In this document: positions 36,201-48,941 of the stretch, in pieces
Layout: the number at the start of each line of letters is the position of its first letter
Numbering within the stretch: position 1 is the stretch's first letter
Source of the DNA: Begonia masoniana
Lineage: Eukaryota; Streptophyta; Magnoliopsida; Cucurbitales; Begoniaceae
Length of the DNA: 64,000 bases
Assembly: GCA_022432975.1 (NCBI GenBank)
Contig: CM039506.1
Span: forward strand, 724,671 to 788,670
Reading direction: 5' to 3'
Notes under the pieces: generated by a model
What the model was told of the DNA's origin: nothing
Database searches by the model: none
What the model saw: the letters and a program-made list of their open reading frames with translations, nothing else
Program-made: the position numbers and the translations under genes

Positions 36201-37690
36201 ATCGTTGTTGAGATTTTAAGGAAGAATTAGTATATACGATGTTCCTTTGGTACGCCTGATAGGAGAGTCTACACTCGGGCGTTAAACGGACACAAGCCCG
36301 ACCTACAGTTGATGGGCGCGTGATATCTAAAAAGGCCAATCCATACCCAGAATCACATCGTATCCTTTCTACCGTAACGTAAGATGGCATACAACTTCTG
36401 TCTTCTACTGAACTATATACCCGACACCTGCTCGGAGGAAATACTATAGGCGGGTAGCAAATGCTGTAGGGGTGATATGACGGCGTACAACAAAACTTCT
36501 GTCTAAACTACGAAGTCGATGCCCGAACGAATGTGTGCCCCGGTGTCCACAAAGGTTATAAGCAGGTGCATCAACATACCAAATTGTACATGTTAATTGC
36601 TGTGTGCTGTCAGTATCATACAACGTCCTCAGCATTGCCAAAAACCTGCTACTGCAAGGTTTGCGTATCGGTCCAGCCGGGCCAATCCCAAACATGATGG
36701 CCCTTTGCCAAATCGTTGGAAACATTGGCCTGTAATAAATCTGGCTTCTCTTTGTGAAGTTCTTGCATGGTGGCATATCTGAAGGTTGGGGAGCCCCAAT
36801 TGTCTCTTTCCCTTGTTCTTGATAGATGATGGTCTTCAGGGCTCTTAATGCCCATGTGTTGTTGCGGTTGAGATTGTAATTCTGGACTTCTTGCTGTTGT
36901 GAGGAAACATTTGAATAATCCCTCTTGAGTGAATCTCTTGTCTCTGGGACTTTATTTCAAAGCCTCTAACTGATAAGCATGGCACCACCTTCCGCAGTAT
37001 GGTGCCTCATCGAACCCTCAGTTTTGATTCCCTTGATAAATACATCTTCGCTCTTGATGAACTGGTGGATTGTTCTCGCGGTGGGCCACAGGAGTGCGTT
37101 GCATATCGGGTAATGACTCAAATTTATGAAATATTGGCCACTGCCCATATAGTCAGCCGCCGAGAGAATTCAAGGAACTTTTCCTTCCTCACTCGGTCAA
37201 AGTATTTCTGTAGAGATTTTCGTGAATGAATCCTTCCCAGCTTAATGTGCCACTGTAGTCGATGCACCATGTTGTCCCACCAAAAGCAGCACTTTCGATG
37301 AGTGAGATAGAACGTGGCACAAATAACGTTATTGTTGTCTTCACACTTTGCATAACTGCCATCTTCTCCATTGTGCGAATCCAGGTTTCAGCAACAGTCG
37401 GGTTCTGTAGACAGTCCATCAAATGAAGGCGGCTGGAGTCGCCGTGAATTCTATCCCATGTTTCAGTGCAGCATTCCATATTATTGATTATTAATATTCC
37501 CGCTGTCTTCTCAGGCATCATACGTTCCACCATGCGGGACTGTACTCCCAACAGTTCGGGTTAGTCCGGTAATGGCACGAGAGCTTTTGCTTCGACTCTT
37601 CTGATGTCCTCTCACCCATTCTTAAGAAAACCCTATAACAGAATACCTAATTATAACAGAACTTGAAGGAATTGTAAACACTTACGTTGT
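33290..37690 (-). pseudogene. gag-pol: B1 gag-pol remnant
   Basis: Fragments in different frames keep domain order. Gag lies near 37190-37560 (MGVQSRMVERMM, as in B2), a damaged protease TGAxSF near 36520, reverse transcriptase near 35730-35910 ([13 protein letters not shown]), and integrase near 33930-33980 (RYLPLVEFAYNNSY). Weak similarity to the chromodomain end of B2 lies at 33310-33480. Frameshifts every few tens of bases mean no domain is intact. The shifts are mostly single-base, and the tract lies in the zone where satellite monomers also show single-base indels, so part of the damage may be assembly error. Confidence 0.8.
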
Positions 37691-37754
37691 GCAGCGATCT
37701 CACGTTGGCGGGTTGCGCAGTCAGGATCTACAGAATCGGTTTTAAACCTTGTCT

Positions 37755-37765
37755 ATCTGATACCA
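37755..37765 (-). other. B1 primer-binding site
   Basis: The minus strand reads TGGTATCAGAT, ten of eleven bases as in A1, three bases from the LTR end. A GTAAGT candidate donor follows 70 nt downstream at 37685. Confidence 0.8.
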
Positions 37766-37768
37766 TAA

Positions 37769-40174
37769 TGTGAACAGCCCGAAAACCGGATCCCGATCGG
37801 GAATCCGAGAAGCAAAGCCGTCACTCCAGGACATTGAACGGAAAACAGTGCCTATTTGTTTTTTAACATTTATACTTTCAACCTAAAGATTAACAGAGAA
37901 GGAAAACATTTCGATTTGGAATCAAAACAAAGAAAAAGAACAGTTAAAGGAAACTAGACTACAGAAGAAGGCAGAAGGAGAACAAAGAACTCGGTAGGAT
38001 ATGAACAGGCAATCGGTGGATATAAATAGAAAAATGAACAGTGATCGGTGGATGTAAATACATCAAGGTGAACAAAGAAATCGTAGTGTGAACAGTGCAA
38101 TCGGTGTGATATAATAGGACAAAAGTGAACAGTGATCGGTGGAATGTAAAACTACAAACAAGGTTGAACAAAGAAATCGAGTCGCATGTGACAGTGGCAA
38201 TCGGGGATATAATAGGAAAAGTGAACAGTGATCGGGTGGATGTAAACTACACCAAAGGTGAAACAAAGAAGAAGAAATCAGTAGATGTGAAACAGTGCAA
38301 TCGGTGGATACAATAGGAAAAGTGACAGGGAGCGGGGATGTAAAACTACAACAAGGTGAACAAAGAAATGGTAGATGTGAACAGTGCAATCGGTGGATTA
38401 ATAGGACAAAAGTGAACAGTGATCGGTGGATTGTAAACTACCACCAGGTGAACAAAGCAAATCGTAGATGTGACAGTGCAATCGTGGATATAATGGACAA
38501 AAGTGAACAGTGACGGTGGATGTAACCTTTTTTAAAGACAACTTACAACTTTGACAGGAAGACTCACAGACAGAAAGATAAAAAAGAAGAATCAAGTTTC
38601 TCAGATTCTCAAAACCACTTCCAAAAATGGTTCCGAGCACAGCAGAAGTCATGAAAAATTGTTAGACTTTCAATGACCGAAATTCTAAAAAGATGTAAAA
38701 CATACTTTACAATTGACAGATTAAAGAGACAAAACTGCATGAAGTTCCAACAGAAATCATCCATGCAAGATTAACAGAAAATATCCAAAACAATTCCAGA
38801 ATTCTTTAGAATATAAACTTAAATGTCAAATACAGCGGTTTTAACATTGACACAGAATCTCTACATTGTTTCAAAATTCAGAGCAGTACGAAGGGAACAT
38901 GTGATTACAGAATTTCCCAAAAAACAGACGTTTTTACAAAAACCACAGAACGCCAGATGAAGTTGAAAACAAAACAGCAGATCACAGGTGAGGTTCTCAC
39001 AGATTGTAATCTATTTAAAAAACTTATTACTTAATGACAGAAATATGCCGGCTACAGCAACAAACCCCCCCTGAGCTGAAAACCACCAGCCAACCTATTC
39101 AGTTCAGACTGAGGCACAAAGTCTCATTTTAAGTTCAGTACCTAAGCAGAGAGTCACCTAGAGTCTACAACTCAGTAAGGAACTATATATGCGGTGGGTG
39201 AGCATATGCTATGCTGAACTTTCAGAAAGACAGAGTGACAGTACAGTACATTACGGTTTCGGTGGAGGGGGTATAAGGGGGATTATGGGGAACTGGCAAA
39301 CAGTGGGTGCACTATCAGGCAAACAGTAATAAAGAACAGAAAGAAACAGATATCGGGGGACAGTCCGTCCGCACTTTAACCAAACATTTCAGTCAGATTT
39401 TATCTTGTTTGTTTTCACCACAGTGTACAGGAAAAAGGTTTGCAGAAACTTTCGGGAAAAACGTGTATGTATGATGGAGTATAGTGCTTAACTTAAATGG
39501 CCAGGGAAACAACAAGTAAACAACGAAACATAAACAGGGAAAAACACAGACCATAACTCTAATCCTTCTACCCGTAAAACAACCCGACAGAACAGAAATC
39601 TAGTGACCTCCGTGAATGAGGGCCTGAGGGCCAACCTTACGGGTATGATGAATTACTATTTGCCGTAGACGTTCGGGTCTTGAATCAATCCGGTTTGCGT
39701 AGTTGGAACCCTAAAACGTGATTATAGGTCCTAACCCTAAACTTCTCAAAAATCAGTAAATGAGGTCGTGTGGTAAATTGTTAACTATCGACGCAATTAC
39801 TTCAACTGAGAATGCAAGAGAAACAAAGCGTGAAACTTGTGAGTCTCCTGGAAGAGAGAATAGAGAGAAGGCAGGGGGGAAGAAGAAGAAGTAAATGAAG
39901 ATTTAACGTAGGAGGGAAGACTTAGCTTCTCAACAAGGTACCAAGTGTCAGCTAGCCAATGGCTCTCTCACACAACCTAATTCTCCCATTTGCCATTTCC
40001 ATTGGTTTTTAAAACTAAAAAAATTATTAGTTAGTCGATTTGGTCTCAAGAAGCCACCTGCGTTCTATTCATCACATCGAAATTTTTTATTAAAAACAGT
40101 CATTGGCATTAATACGGAGTAATACCGCTTAATTATTCGGGGAAATAATATACACAAAAATGCCAGGTGTTACA
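37769..40174 (-). repeat. B1 5' LTR
   Basis: As written it starts TGTGAACAGCCCG and ends TGCCAGGTGTTACA, 2406 bp. It contains a tandem repeat of about 90 bp at 38030-38530 and shares its second half with the B2 LTRs. Confidence 0.85.
38030..38530. repeat. Tandem repeat of about 90 bp in the B1 LTR
   Basis: Five to six copies each contain GTGATCGGTGGATGTAAA, AAGGTGAACAAAGAAAT and GTGCAATCGGTGGATA. Spacing varies from 87 to 97 bp because of small indels. The many short frames here are artefacts. Confidence 0.85.
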
Positions 40175-40874
40175 TAGTACCTCCGTATGTAGGGCCCTTC
40201 CTGAAAGGCTAAAACTAATAGATGACTTACAGTTTGCTGTCGAGTGGGAAGTTTGGAACGTCGCGGTTATGCACGACCCTAAACATGCACGTAAAGAAAA
40301 GTAAACAGAGCTGCAAATGTAACTAATACGTAGTAGAAAGCAGCAAACTCCATTCAAAACTTTTAGAAAACAACCAACGTGTTTTCATACAAAAAAGGTG
40401 AGTTTTCGCCAAAATACCTTAACCCTAAACTCCACAAAACTCAAATCGTAACTTTCCAACTCGTAACTAAGGTTAGATGATAGACCTTTGCTAAAGAAAC
40501 AGAAGAAATAGGTGAAACAAGGTTTGGGGAGTGTGTCTTCAATCGCCGGGAAAGAGATAACAGAGAGGAGGCATGAAAATGAAGGTTAGTAGAAGAGAAG
40601 AGAAGAAGAGAAAATGGAGGTTTCCAGCAAGTAGGGACATTTGCAACCATCCATTGGCTCCTCCCACCTACCTTAATTCCTCCCAAAGTTAACTCAATGG
40701 ATTTCTAACTATGGTTGGAACGAAATTACGATTTAGTTCGTCGAATCGGTTTTAGAATCACGGCTCATTCGAATGGAACACGTCGACAATTTCATTACAA
40801 TAGTCATTGCATTAAAACATCAGAGTAACTCGCTTAAGATTGGGAATAAACATAGGTAAAATGGCGGGTGTTAA
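40175..40874 (-). repeat. Right-hand remnant of a B-type LTR (B3)
   Basis: It aligns with B2 LTR sequence from about 43757 to 44457 and 52800 to 53479 (TAGGGCCCTTCCTG, GGTTATGCACGACCCTAAAC) and ends GGCGGGTGTTAAA, a degraded LTR terminus. The left part is absent because B1 inserted at 40174/40175. Confidence 0.75.
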
Positions 40875-41520
40875 ATTAGTTTCATTACCATGGTTCAAAG
40901 TTATCGGGTGATGAACATTGGAAGTTCGTAGTGCGACGGGAACTAAAAACAACAATGTAGTAGAGCTTCTTGTATTATGATATTAATAATATGATTTGTG
41001 AAAATCATGATGAGCAGGATACATGTGCAATTGTTGACACACGGTGTAGATGACATAAAAGTGGATTCAAAGGACAATTCCGATTGGAGGCATCATCGAG
41101 CACATATTTTTTTATTGGTTTAGGGGTTACTTATAATTTAGAAATACCAATCGATCTAGATAATCTTCTTTCATTATTTTATGTTTGATTAAATGATTTT
41201 ATCATTGTTATGCCTTCACATGGCATACAATATTGCATAGGAGCTACTCATAATTTAGTTTACACATTGACATCCATTAATAGTATATGTTTATTTATTA
41301 TTTTAATAAATAATTGTTAAAAATCAAGGGTTTTAATTTGATCAAAAACTATTGTTCACTATTTAGGCAGTATGTGAGAAACTAAATAATGTAAAATTTT
41401 AATTGTTGAAATTTTACATTATTAATAGATAATTTAAATTTGATTATAAAATTGATTAATTTATTATAAAAATAAATAATTTGTAATAATTTTTTCTAAA
41501 CTTTTAATAGCATATTGATA
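40875..41520. other. Unassigned AT-rich sequence
   Basis: About 650 bp, very AT-rich after 41,200, with no convincing frame, tandem repeat or match to any family in the window. It is the left flank of B2 and could be older host DNA or a decayed element. Confidence 0.5.
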
Positions 41521-44457
41521 TGTGGACAGCGATATCTTCCGATCGGGGCCGAAGAGTATAGCCCAAGCACACGTGACATTTTTACAGAAGGAAAAAGGGG
41601 ATACTTATTTTATTTTTTTTTTAGAAACAGAATGGACTTTTAAAACGAACCTTGAAAAAATTTACAGGGAGAAGGAAACCAGTTTAGGATGGAAAGTGAA
41701 ACGGAAAACAGTAAAAATCGGAAGCAAAAGAAGGATCAGAAGAAAAAACAGGAAGGTTGGAAGCAAGGAAAAAATGAAAACAATTATGGTATTCTCACAA
41801 GACGTAACTGCGATTTACACATGGTTCATCGAGACACGAGAGGGTTGGAACACCAGACTTTGAACGGAGAAAATAAAACAGACAGAAATGACCGACCCAC
41901 TTAACATCCAGTGGAGAAAACCTAATCAAATGGAAAACAAAAACTGGGCAATTTTGCCGGAGAAAGACGACAGTGCAGGACGAGATCGGGGGATGTAGGG
42001 CAAAAAGAAAAAGTAAAAAATTGGGCGGCAATAAAACTGCGGTGGATGCGAATAAGCAAAAGGAACAGTGGCAGCGGTGGATGTGAATAACAAAAGAGAA
42101 CGGTGGATATGAATAAGACAAAAGAGATGACGGCAGGCGGAGATGATGTAAATTTAAAGGCAGGGGTACGCAACCAGAAGTGCATGTTCAACGGTGGATG
42201 GGAATAAGACAAAATGAACAGTGGAGCAGCGGGGTGGAGGCAGGCATTAAAGTGCAATGGTCACGGTGGATGCGATAAGACAAAAAAGTGAGTCGGATGA
42301 TGTAAATTTTAAAAGGCAACGGTGTATGCAGCAGGAAAGAAAGGTACTTCACTGGGGATGTGAATAGACCAAAAATAGGAACAGTGCACGTGGAGGCAGG
42401 CAGAAGGTGCAATGTTTACCGGTGATGCGAATAAGACAAAACAGGATGACGTCAGGCGGAGGATTCATTTTAAAGGCAAGGGGTAGGTAGGAGAAAGTGC
42501 AATGTCACAGGTGGATGGGAATAAGACAAAAAGAAAAGTCGGCACGCGGTGGGACAGGCAGAGAGAAGTACACTGTTCACCGATGGATGCGAATAAGACA
42601 AAGCAGATGACGTTGGGCGAAAAGAGGAAATTGTAAAGACATCGGTGGAGCAGTTTGTAACCGGGCAGCAGGCAGCGGTGGGATTGATTTTACAAGTGCG
42701 GGTGGAAGTGATTTTAAAAACGGGCGCTGTGTGAAGTGAATTAACAGCAGCGGTGACTGTGATCGGAAGAAAAGATGTAGTTAAAAGGGAAGAATTTGAA
42801 ACCTTTTGACAGGATTACATAAAAACAGAAATCGTTGAAAACAGAAAGGGTGAAAGCTCACACTTCAGCAAACGATGCACAAACAGGATTTTGGGCCATA
42901 TCAGAAAACACGACAGAATTCTTAAGGGAAAACAGATTGCGGAGACTCGAAAACCAGAGATAAACTGCCCACCCTAAAAGGAGAAAGATCCAAACAATTA
43001 CAGATTACTTCAGAATATAACACAAACGTCAATACAGAGTTTTTAAAACTTAACACATCAGAACTAATACATTGTTTTAGATCTGGACAGACCGTACAGA
43101 ACTCGATATACATTACAAAACCTCACCAGACAGGGGTTTCAAACTTAAACCCATCTATACACGCCGTTTAAAATTTCAAAATTATACAGGACGACATAAT
43201 TTAAAATTACCCTCACCGAAATAGAATGTGTCTGGCTGTAGCAACAACCCCCATGAGCTCCGATCGACCCCACTACATCAAAATTCATCATCCTGAGGCA
43301 CAAAGTCCTCATCCACGGTTTAGTACCTACATCAGAAGTCCCCTTGAGTCCTTAAAACTCAGTAAGAACATATAAATGCAGGCGGTTGCACTGCTATGCA
43401 TGACTTTTCAGAATACAGTGCCATAATAACATGTTTTTATCTGTCAGAGGGCATAAGTGGTTATGGGGAACTGGCAGTTATGCACGAATGAACTAAACAG
43501 ATTACAGAAAGAAACAGAACAGTAGCCAATCCAGTATCGCACTTAACCAATATATTACGTCAGATTTTAGCTTTTACTTCAAAACCGTGCACATAAACTT
43601 TGCATGTCTTTCGGGGAAAATCGTGTATGACATGAGATTTACAGTGCTTAAACATAAAACGGAAGAAAACAGAAAATTAACAGCAGAAATGAGAACGTAT
43701 GGGTGAACAGATAACTCAGAACTTAACTCTAACTTTCTCTACCCGAAATAACCCGACATAGTAATACCTACGATTCCGTGAGTATAGGGCATTAGGGGCA
43801 ACCCTACGGATATGAACTTTCCTGTTTCTGTAGAGTTGATAGTCTCGAACGTCTCGGTTAGCAAGGAACCTAAAACATGCACGTAGAGAACATGAGAAAA
43901 GGTACAAATTAACTAATAAGGTAGTAGAAATATGCAGGCAAACTCCTTTCAAACCTGTATAAAACAATACGTGTTTTCATCCAAAACAGTGAGCATTCTC
44001 AAATATCGTAACCTTTTAAACTTCCACAAAAACTCACATTTTAACTTATCCAAACTAGTTAACTTTAGAAGATGATTACCTGCACTGGAGACAAACAGAA
44101 AAGTGGAAGTCTTGAAGGTTGAAATCGCCTAGAGTAAAGAAAACACGAGAGTCAGTGGAAGGAAGCAGTGAGAAATGAGGGTTTTCACGTAGAGGGAAAG
44201 AGAAAAGAGCAGGGTTCTTCAACAAGTTGCCGGTGTCACACATCCATTGGCCACCCTCCTCCACCAACCTTAATTGGCTCCATATTTTACCTTCAATTGG
44301 TTTTTAACTCAATTGCTATTTAGTCGCGAATCGATTTTACAACACTCTCATTCAATTGAAACACATCGACAATAAAAATAGTCATTGCATTAATATCGGA
44401 GTAATTCGCGACAGATCCGGGGAATAAATACATAGGCAAAAATGGCTCGGGTGTACA
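41521..44457 (-). repeat. B2 3' LTR
   Basis: As written it starts TGTGGACAGCGATA and ends GGCTCGGGTGTACA, 2937 bp. Its first half matches the 5' LTR from 48946, including the GGTGGATGCGAATAAGACAA repeat block at about 42040-42790; its second half matches 52440-53479. The lysine-rich frame at 41522-41863 and the short minus-strand frames are artefacts of the repeat block. Confidence 0.87.
42040..42790. repeat. Degenerate tandem repeats in the B2 3' LTR
   Basis: Repeated modules include CGGTGGATGCGAATAAGACA, GATGACGTCAGGCGGA, TGATGTAAATTTTAAAGGCA and GGCAGGCAGAAGTGCA in a recurring order. TGACGTCA (for example near 42447) is a palindromic CRE/ACGT-type core. Confidence 0.8.
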
Positions 44458-44490
44458 TTCTTACCACCTTTACAGAAATTTTGTCACAAA
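44458..44490 (-). other. B2 polypurine tract region
   Basis: On minus this reads TTTCTGTAAAGGTGGTAAGAA just before the LTR start at 44457. It is a poorer purine tract than in C (60464-60476), probably because of base errors. Confidence 0.6.
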
Positions 44491-44509
44491 ATTTGGCCAA
44501 AGCAAAGAG

Positions 44510-45880
44510 GTTCAGGATATCTGGGCCCTGACATCTCTTGTCTTTCCCATGTGGCTTCCTCTCATATTGATGGGCATTACTGTAACAATGGGACCACTCG
44601 ATTGCCGCCATGACTTTGGTGAGGTATACAGTATCATGTATGGGCCTTTTTCATATGTCAGCGTCGGCATGATATCAAAGTCACCTGGTTCACAATCTGA
44701 GTGGATATCGGACACATTTTCTCAGCATCGAAACATGGAAAACATGTGACTCATCCATAGAAGTGGCAACTGTAGTCGTAAGCCATGTTTCCCACACGCT
44801 TCAGATGGGAAAAGGGGGACCACTGAGCCGGGGCTAGCTTTCCTTTCTTACCGAATCTAAACGCCCTTGAAAGGTGACAATTTCAAGAATACTTCATCTC
44901 CCTCAACGAACTCTAAGTCTCTTTTCTAGGTTCGCAAACGTATTCTGTCGACTCTGAGCAATTTTTATACGTGTTGATAGTAGCTAGCATCGGACATTGC
45001 TGGAATATGTAAGGGCAAAAATCGTGGTTTCTTCCGACCTTCATCCAAACACAATGGGGATCTAAACTTCCTGCCGTTTAAAGAGCTTCATAAGGAGCCA
45101 TGTCAATTGATTGGTAGCTATTGTTGTAAGCACAAACTCCACGAGTGGCCATATCTCCTCAAGGAACATGAAGTTCAATACGCACGACCTTAAAATTATC
45201 TGCAAGTATGAATCGTCTCTCGGATTGTCCGTCCGGTATGGGTGAAATGTGCGTGCTGAAATCTAACTTGGTGCCCAAAGAGCTCTTTTTTTTTGCAAGC
45301 TTTTCCAAACCCTGGAAGTGAATCTGGGATCCGGGCTGAGACGATCGACACTGGATTGCCATGTAGCTTAATAATCTCACTAATATACAGCTCTGCGTAC
45401 TGTCCATAGAGTACGTCGTCTTCACAGGTAGGAATGGGCTGACTTTGTCAATCTATCCACTATGACCCAAATACTATTATGGCCCTTAGCTGTCCTCGGA
45501 AGGCCGACAACAAAATCCATCGTATGTTCTCCCATTTCCATTCGGTGATCGGGAGAGGCTAAAGCGTTCCACTTGGTCGTTGATGTTCAGCTTTGACCTG
45601 TTGACATATCATGCACGACTCCACATATTTGGCCACTTCATTCTTCATATTCGGCCACCAGAAGTGAAGTTTCAAGTCTTGATACATCTTTGTGCTTCCA
45701 GGATGCACAGAGAAAGAAGACGAGTGAGCTTCCGATAAAATTTTCCTTTGCAGTTCATCATCCCTCGGGACGTACCACCTATCTTTGAACTTCAGAATAC
45801 CATCTGTCGAATAGCTGAACTCAGAGGAGGCCATAGGGAGCTTGCTTACTATATCAGCCATTTCCTTTGAATTGTCTTCT
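44510..45880 (-). pseudogene. B2 integrase and chromodomain remnant
   Basis: The N-terminal zinc-binding region is intact at 45559-45861 ([17 protein letters not shown] then [12 protein letters not shown], the HHCC pattern). Pieces of the catalytic core follow (DGQSER near 45230), and a C-terminal tail reads GDFDIMPTLTYE near 44660-44690, then GPDILNLFALAKF near 44500-44530, the chromodomain zone of Tekay elements. Integrase joins element DNA to the genome, and the chromodomain is thought to steer it to heterochromatin. Frame changes occur throughout. Confidence 0.8.
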
Positions 45881-45889
45881 GGGCTTCTT

Positions 45890-47290
45890 TAATTCAGTCT
45901 AGGACGGTAAGGCCGTAGTGTCAAGTCCACTAGTATGGCCAGATAGCCCAGGAACTATTTCCATATCGAACTTCTGTATCTCTGTCCTCAAAGGCATTGA
46001 TACGGCTGACATGGCTGGTTTGCGTCATAGCTGGCATCCTGCTCAGTGCATCAGCTACCACATTAGCCTTACCAGGGTGGTATTTAATCTCTACCATCGT
46101 AATCTTTCACAAATTCTAACCACCGTCTTTGTCTCATGTTTAGCTCTTTCTGGGTAAATATGTACTTCAGGCTCTTGTGATCAGAAAACACCTCACACCG
46201 ATTATCCGTACAAGTGGTGTCTCCATACTTTTAGCGCAAACACAACTGCCACTAACTCGAGGTCATGTCTAGGGTAGTTTGTTCATGGTTCTTCAATTGT
46301 CTAGATGCGTATGGCCACTACTTTCTCTTCCTGCATTAATACACAACCCAAGCCGACCTTGACGCATCGCAGTATACGCTGAACTTGCCGTCTTCAACAG
46401 GCAATACTAACAAAGGTGCAGTGGTTAATTTCTGCTTAAGTGTCTGAAAAACTTACCTCACAAGCTTCAGACCACTTGAACTTGATGTCTTTCCTTGTTA
46501 AGACTAGTCATAGGTTTTGCTATCACAGAAAATCCTTTGATAAACTTTTGTAATAACCAGCTAGTCCAATAAAGCTCCGTACCTCACTGGCATTCCTCGG
46601 TCTCGACCATTCTTTCACTGCCAGAATCTTGGCTGGATCCACGGACACTCCTTCTGCCGACACCACATGGCCTAAGAAGTTAATCCTGCTCAACCAGAAT
46701 TCGCACTTCGACAGTTTGGCATACAACCGGTGTTGTTTCAGAGTCGATAGTACAATTGCCAGGTGCTCCTCGTGCTCGGCCTCACTTCTGGAGTAAACTA
46801 GGATGTCATCGATGAAGACGATTACAAATTTATCCAAAAATTCTTGGAATATCTTGTTCATCAAGTCCATGAATGCCGTCGGAGCATTAGTCAATCCAAA
46901 AGACATTACCAAGAACTCGTAGTGTCCGTAGCGGGACCTGAAGGCGTCTTTGGAATATCATTAGCCCTGACCTTCAACTGGTAGTAGCCGGAGCGTAAGT
47001 CAATCTTTGAAATACCCGAGCCTCTTGTAGTTGATCAAATAAATCATCGATCCTCGGCAACGGGTACTTATTCTTGATGGTCAATTTCTTCAGCTCACGG
47101 TAATCGATGTACATACGTAGGGACCTATCCTTCTTCTTAACAAACAAGTCGGGAGCACCCCACGGAGAGAAACTAGGGCGCACAAAACCCTTGTCCACCA
47201 ACTCCTTTAGCTGAGCCTTCAACTCCTGCAGCTCAATTGGTGCCATACGGTACGGATTCTTCGATACCGGTTCAGCACCAGGATATCCGT
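45890..47290 (-). pseudogene. B2 reverse transcriptase and RNase H remnant
   Basis: One open piece at 46523-46912 carries [18 protein letters not shown], the catalytic FIDDILVYS (equivalent of YxDD), [19 protein letters not shown] and [11 protein letters not shown]. Another at 46974-47246 carries [16 protein letters not shown] and [14 protein letters not shown]. RNase H sequence at 45900-46450 is only fragmentary. These enzymes copy element RNA to DNA and remove the RNA strand. They are inactive here because of frameshifts between the pieces. Confidence 0.85.
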
Positions 47291-47409
47291 CAATCTCAAA
47301 CTCGATTTTACGATCAGGTGGAAATCCGGTAAGTCATCTAAGAAAATTTTGAGAAGTCTCGAACTACCGGAATATTTGAAGTTCCCCTCACCTTGCTTTT
47401 GAACGTCTA

Positions 47410-47830
47410 TTACGTGGCCAGAAATCCGATGCATCCTGACTTCATTAGCTGTTGAGCTTTTAAGGAAGATATAACAGGCATATTGTGTTTCCTTGGTATT
47501 GCCTGATAAGAGAACTCTACCTCGTTCGGGTGCTTAAACGACACTAGCCTGGACCTACAGTTGATGGTGGCGTAATGTCTAAACAGCCAGTCCATCCCCA
47601 GAATAACATCGTATCCCATCATACCGATGACGATAAGGTTGGCATACACTTCTGGTCTCCTACTAACACTATATCACCCTGTATAATCTGTTCGGAGTGC
47701 ATAAACTCTCCGGACGGTAGCATAATGCTGTAGGGCTGATCTGACGACGTACAACAAAACTCCTGTCTAACTACGAAGTCCATTGCCACAAACGAATGCG
47801 TGGCCCCTGTGTCCCACAAGGTATAAGCAG
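47410..47830 (-). pseudogene. B2 protease remnant
   Basis: The active-site stretch DTGATHSF lies near 47780-47810 and the second conserved segment [15 protein letters not shown] near 47570-47620, in different frames. Retroviral-type aspartic proteases process the Gag-Pol precursor. B2 retains the ILG segment that element C has lost. Confidence 0.85.
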
Positions 47831-47889
47831 GTGCATCGCATATTGAAATTGTACTTGTAATTGCTGTATGCTGAGCGACTCATCAACAT

Positions 47890-48856
47890 CTCCATCATTG
47901 CAAAGACTCTAGGTACGGCCTGATTCAATCTTGTGTCGGGTATTGGGCAATCTCAGACGTGATAGCCTTCTTTGCCACATCGAAAACATTGGTCGGTTAT
48001 GAGTCTTTATTCTCATCTATGAATTTTCTGGCATCGTGGGCATGCTGAAAGTTAAGGAGCCCCCATTGGTCTCTTCCCTTGTCTTGATAGGTGGCGGTCT
48101 CATTGGGCCTTTTAATACCCCTGTTCTGTTGCTGTTGAGGTTGTAAATTTTGACCCCGTTGTTGTTGTTGAGGAACATTCCGAATAATCCCTCTCGGTTG
48201 ATCTCTCTATCTCTGGGACTTCGCTTCTAAGGCCTCCAACTGATAGGCCTTGGCCACCACTTTTGTGTACGGTGCCTCATCAATCCCTCGTAAGAGGTCC
48301 AGCTTCAAACCCTAAATAAATTGGTGCACCTTGTTTTCGTTAGTGGCCACCAAATGAGGTGCATAGCGGGATAAGGATTCAAACTTCTGAACATATTCGG
48401 CCACCGATCCATACTGTTGTAGCCGAGAGAATTCTATCATCTTCTCCTTCTTCGCACTTCTGTCAAAATACTTCTCATAGAATATTCGTTTAAATCCCTC
48501 CCAGCTTAACGCCATCATTGTTGCCTGATGGTGTCCCTCCAAATCCTATCCTGCGTTCTTGGTGAGCTAATACGTGGCACATAGAACCTTCTTATTTTCT
48601 TCCACCTCTGCGCATCTAAACATCCTCTTTATGTGCCGGACCCATTCCTCAGCGTGAGTTGGGTCAGTAGACAGTCCATCAAATGTAGGCGGCTGGAGTC
48701 GCCTGAATCTATCTCCACTTGTGTCGCGTGAAGCAATCCCCTGATTATTATTATTATTCCCGTTGTCTTCTTGGGCCATCATACGTTCCACCATATGGGA
48801 CTGTACACCCACCAGCTCAGTTAATCTGTCAATGGCACGAGAATTTAAACTCTTAC
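47890..48856 (-). pseudogene. gag: B2 gag remnant
   Basis: Frames in order from the element 5' side include MGVQSHMVERMMAQEDNG, then FRRLQPPTFDGLSTDPTHAE (48567-48812), the Retrotrans_gag segment SWEGFKRIFYEKYFDRSAKK to SLSRYAPHLVA (48312-48542), a Gln-rich linker (about 48120-48180) and zinc-knuckle sequence near 47960-48060. Frameshifts separate them. A GTAAGA candidate donor occurs at 48856. Confidence 0.83.
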
Positions 48857-48930
48857 AGTTGGTGGAGTGATCTCACGTGGCGGGTTGCGCAGTCAGACAT
48901 TTTACAGAATCACTTTTAAAACCTTGTTCT

Positions 48931-48941
48931 CTCTGATACCA
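48931..48941 (-). other. B2 primer-binding site
   Basis: The minus strand reads TGGTATCAGAG, four bases from the LTR start at 48946. Confidence 0.9.

Larger units (their letters stand above)
32201..40174 (-). mobile_element. Element B1: Ty3/Gypsy (Tekay-like) retrotransposon, 3' LTR cut by A2
   Basis: On minus it runs from the 5' LTR (37769-40174) through primer-binding site, gag, protease, reverse transcriptase and integrase remnants, and a polypurine tract, to the 3' LTR (33251 leftward), which A2 interrupts. The 4.5-kb interior matches B2 in order and length. Every domain is frameshifted. B1 itself sits inside another B-type LTR whose right part remains at 40175-40874. Confidence 0.85.

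Noticed and set aside
41522..41863. Lysine-rich 113-codon frame at the start of the B2 3' LTR
   Set aside because: Composition follows the purine-rich LTR start, the frame is not preserved in the 5' LTR (from 48946), and no domain is recognisable.
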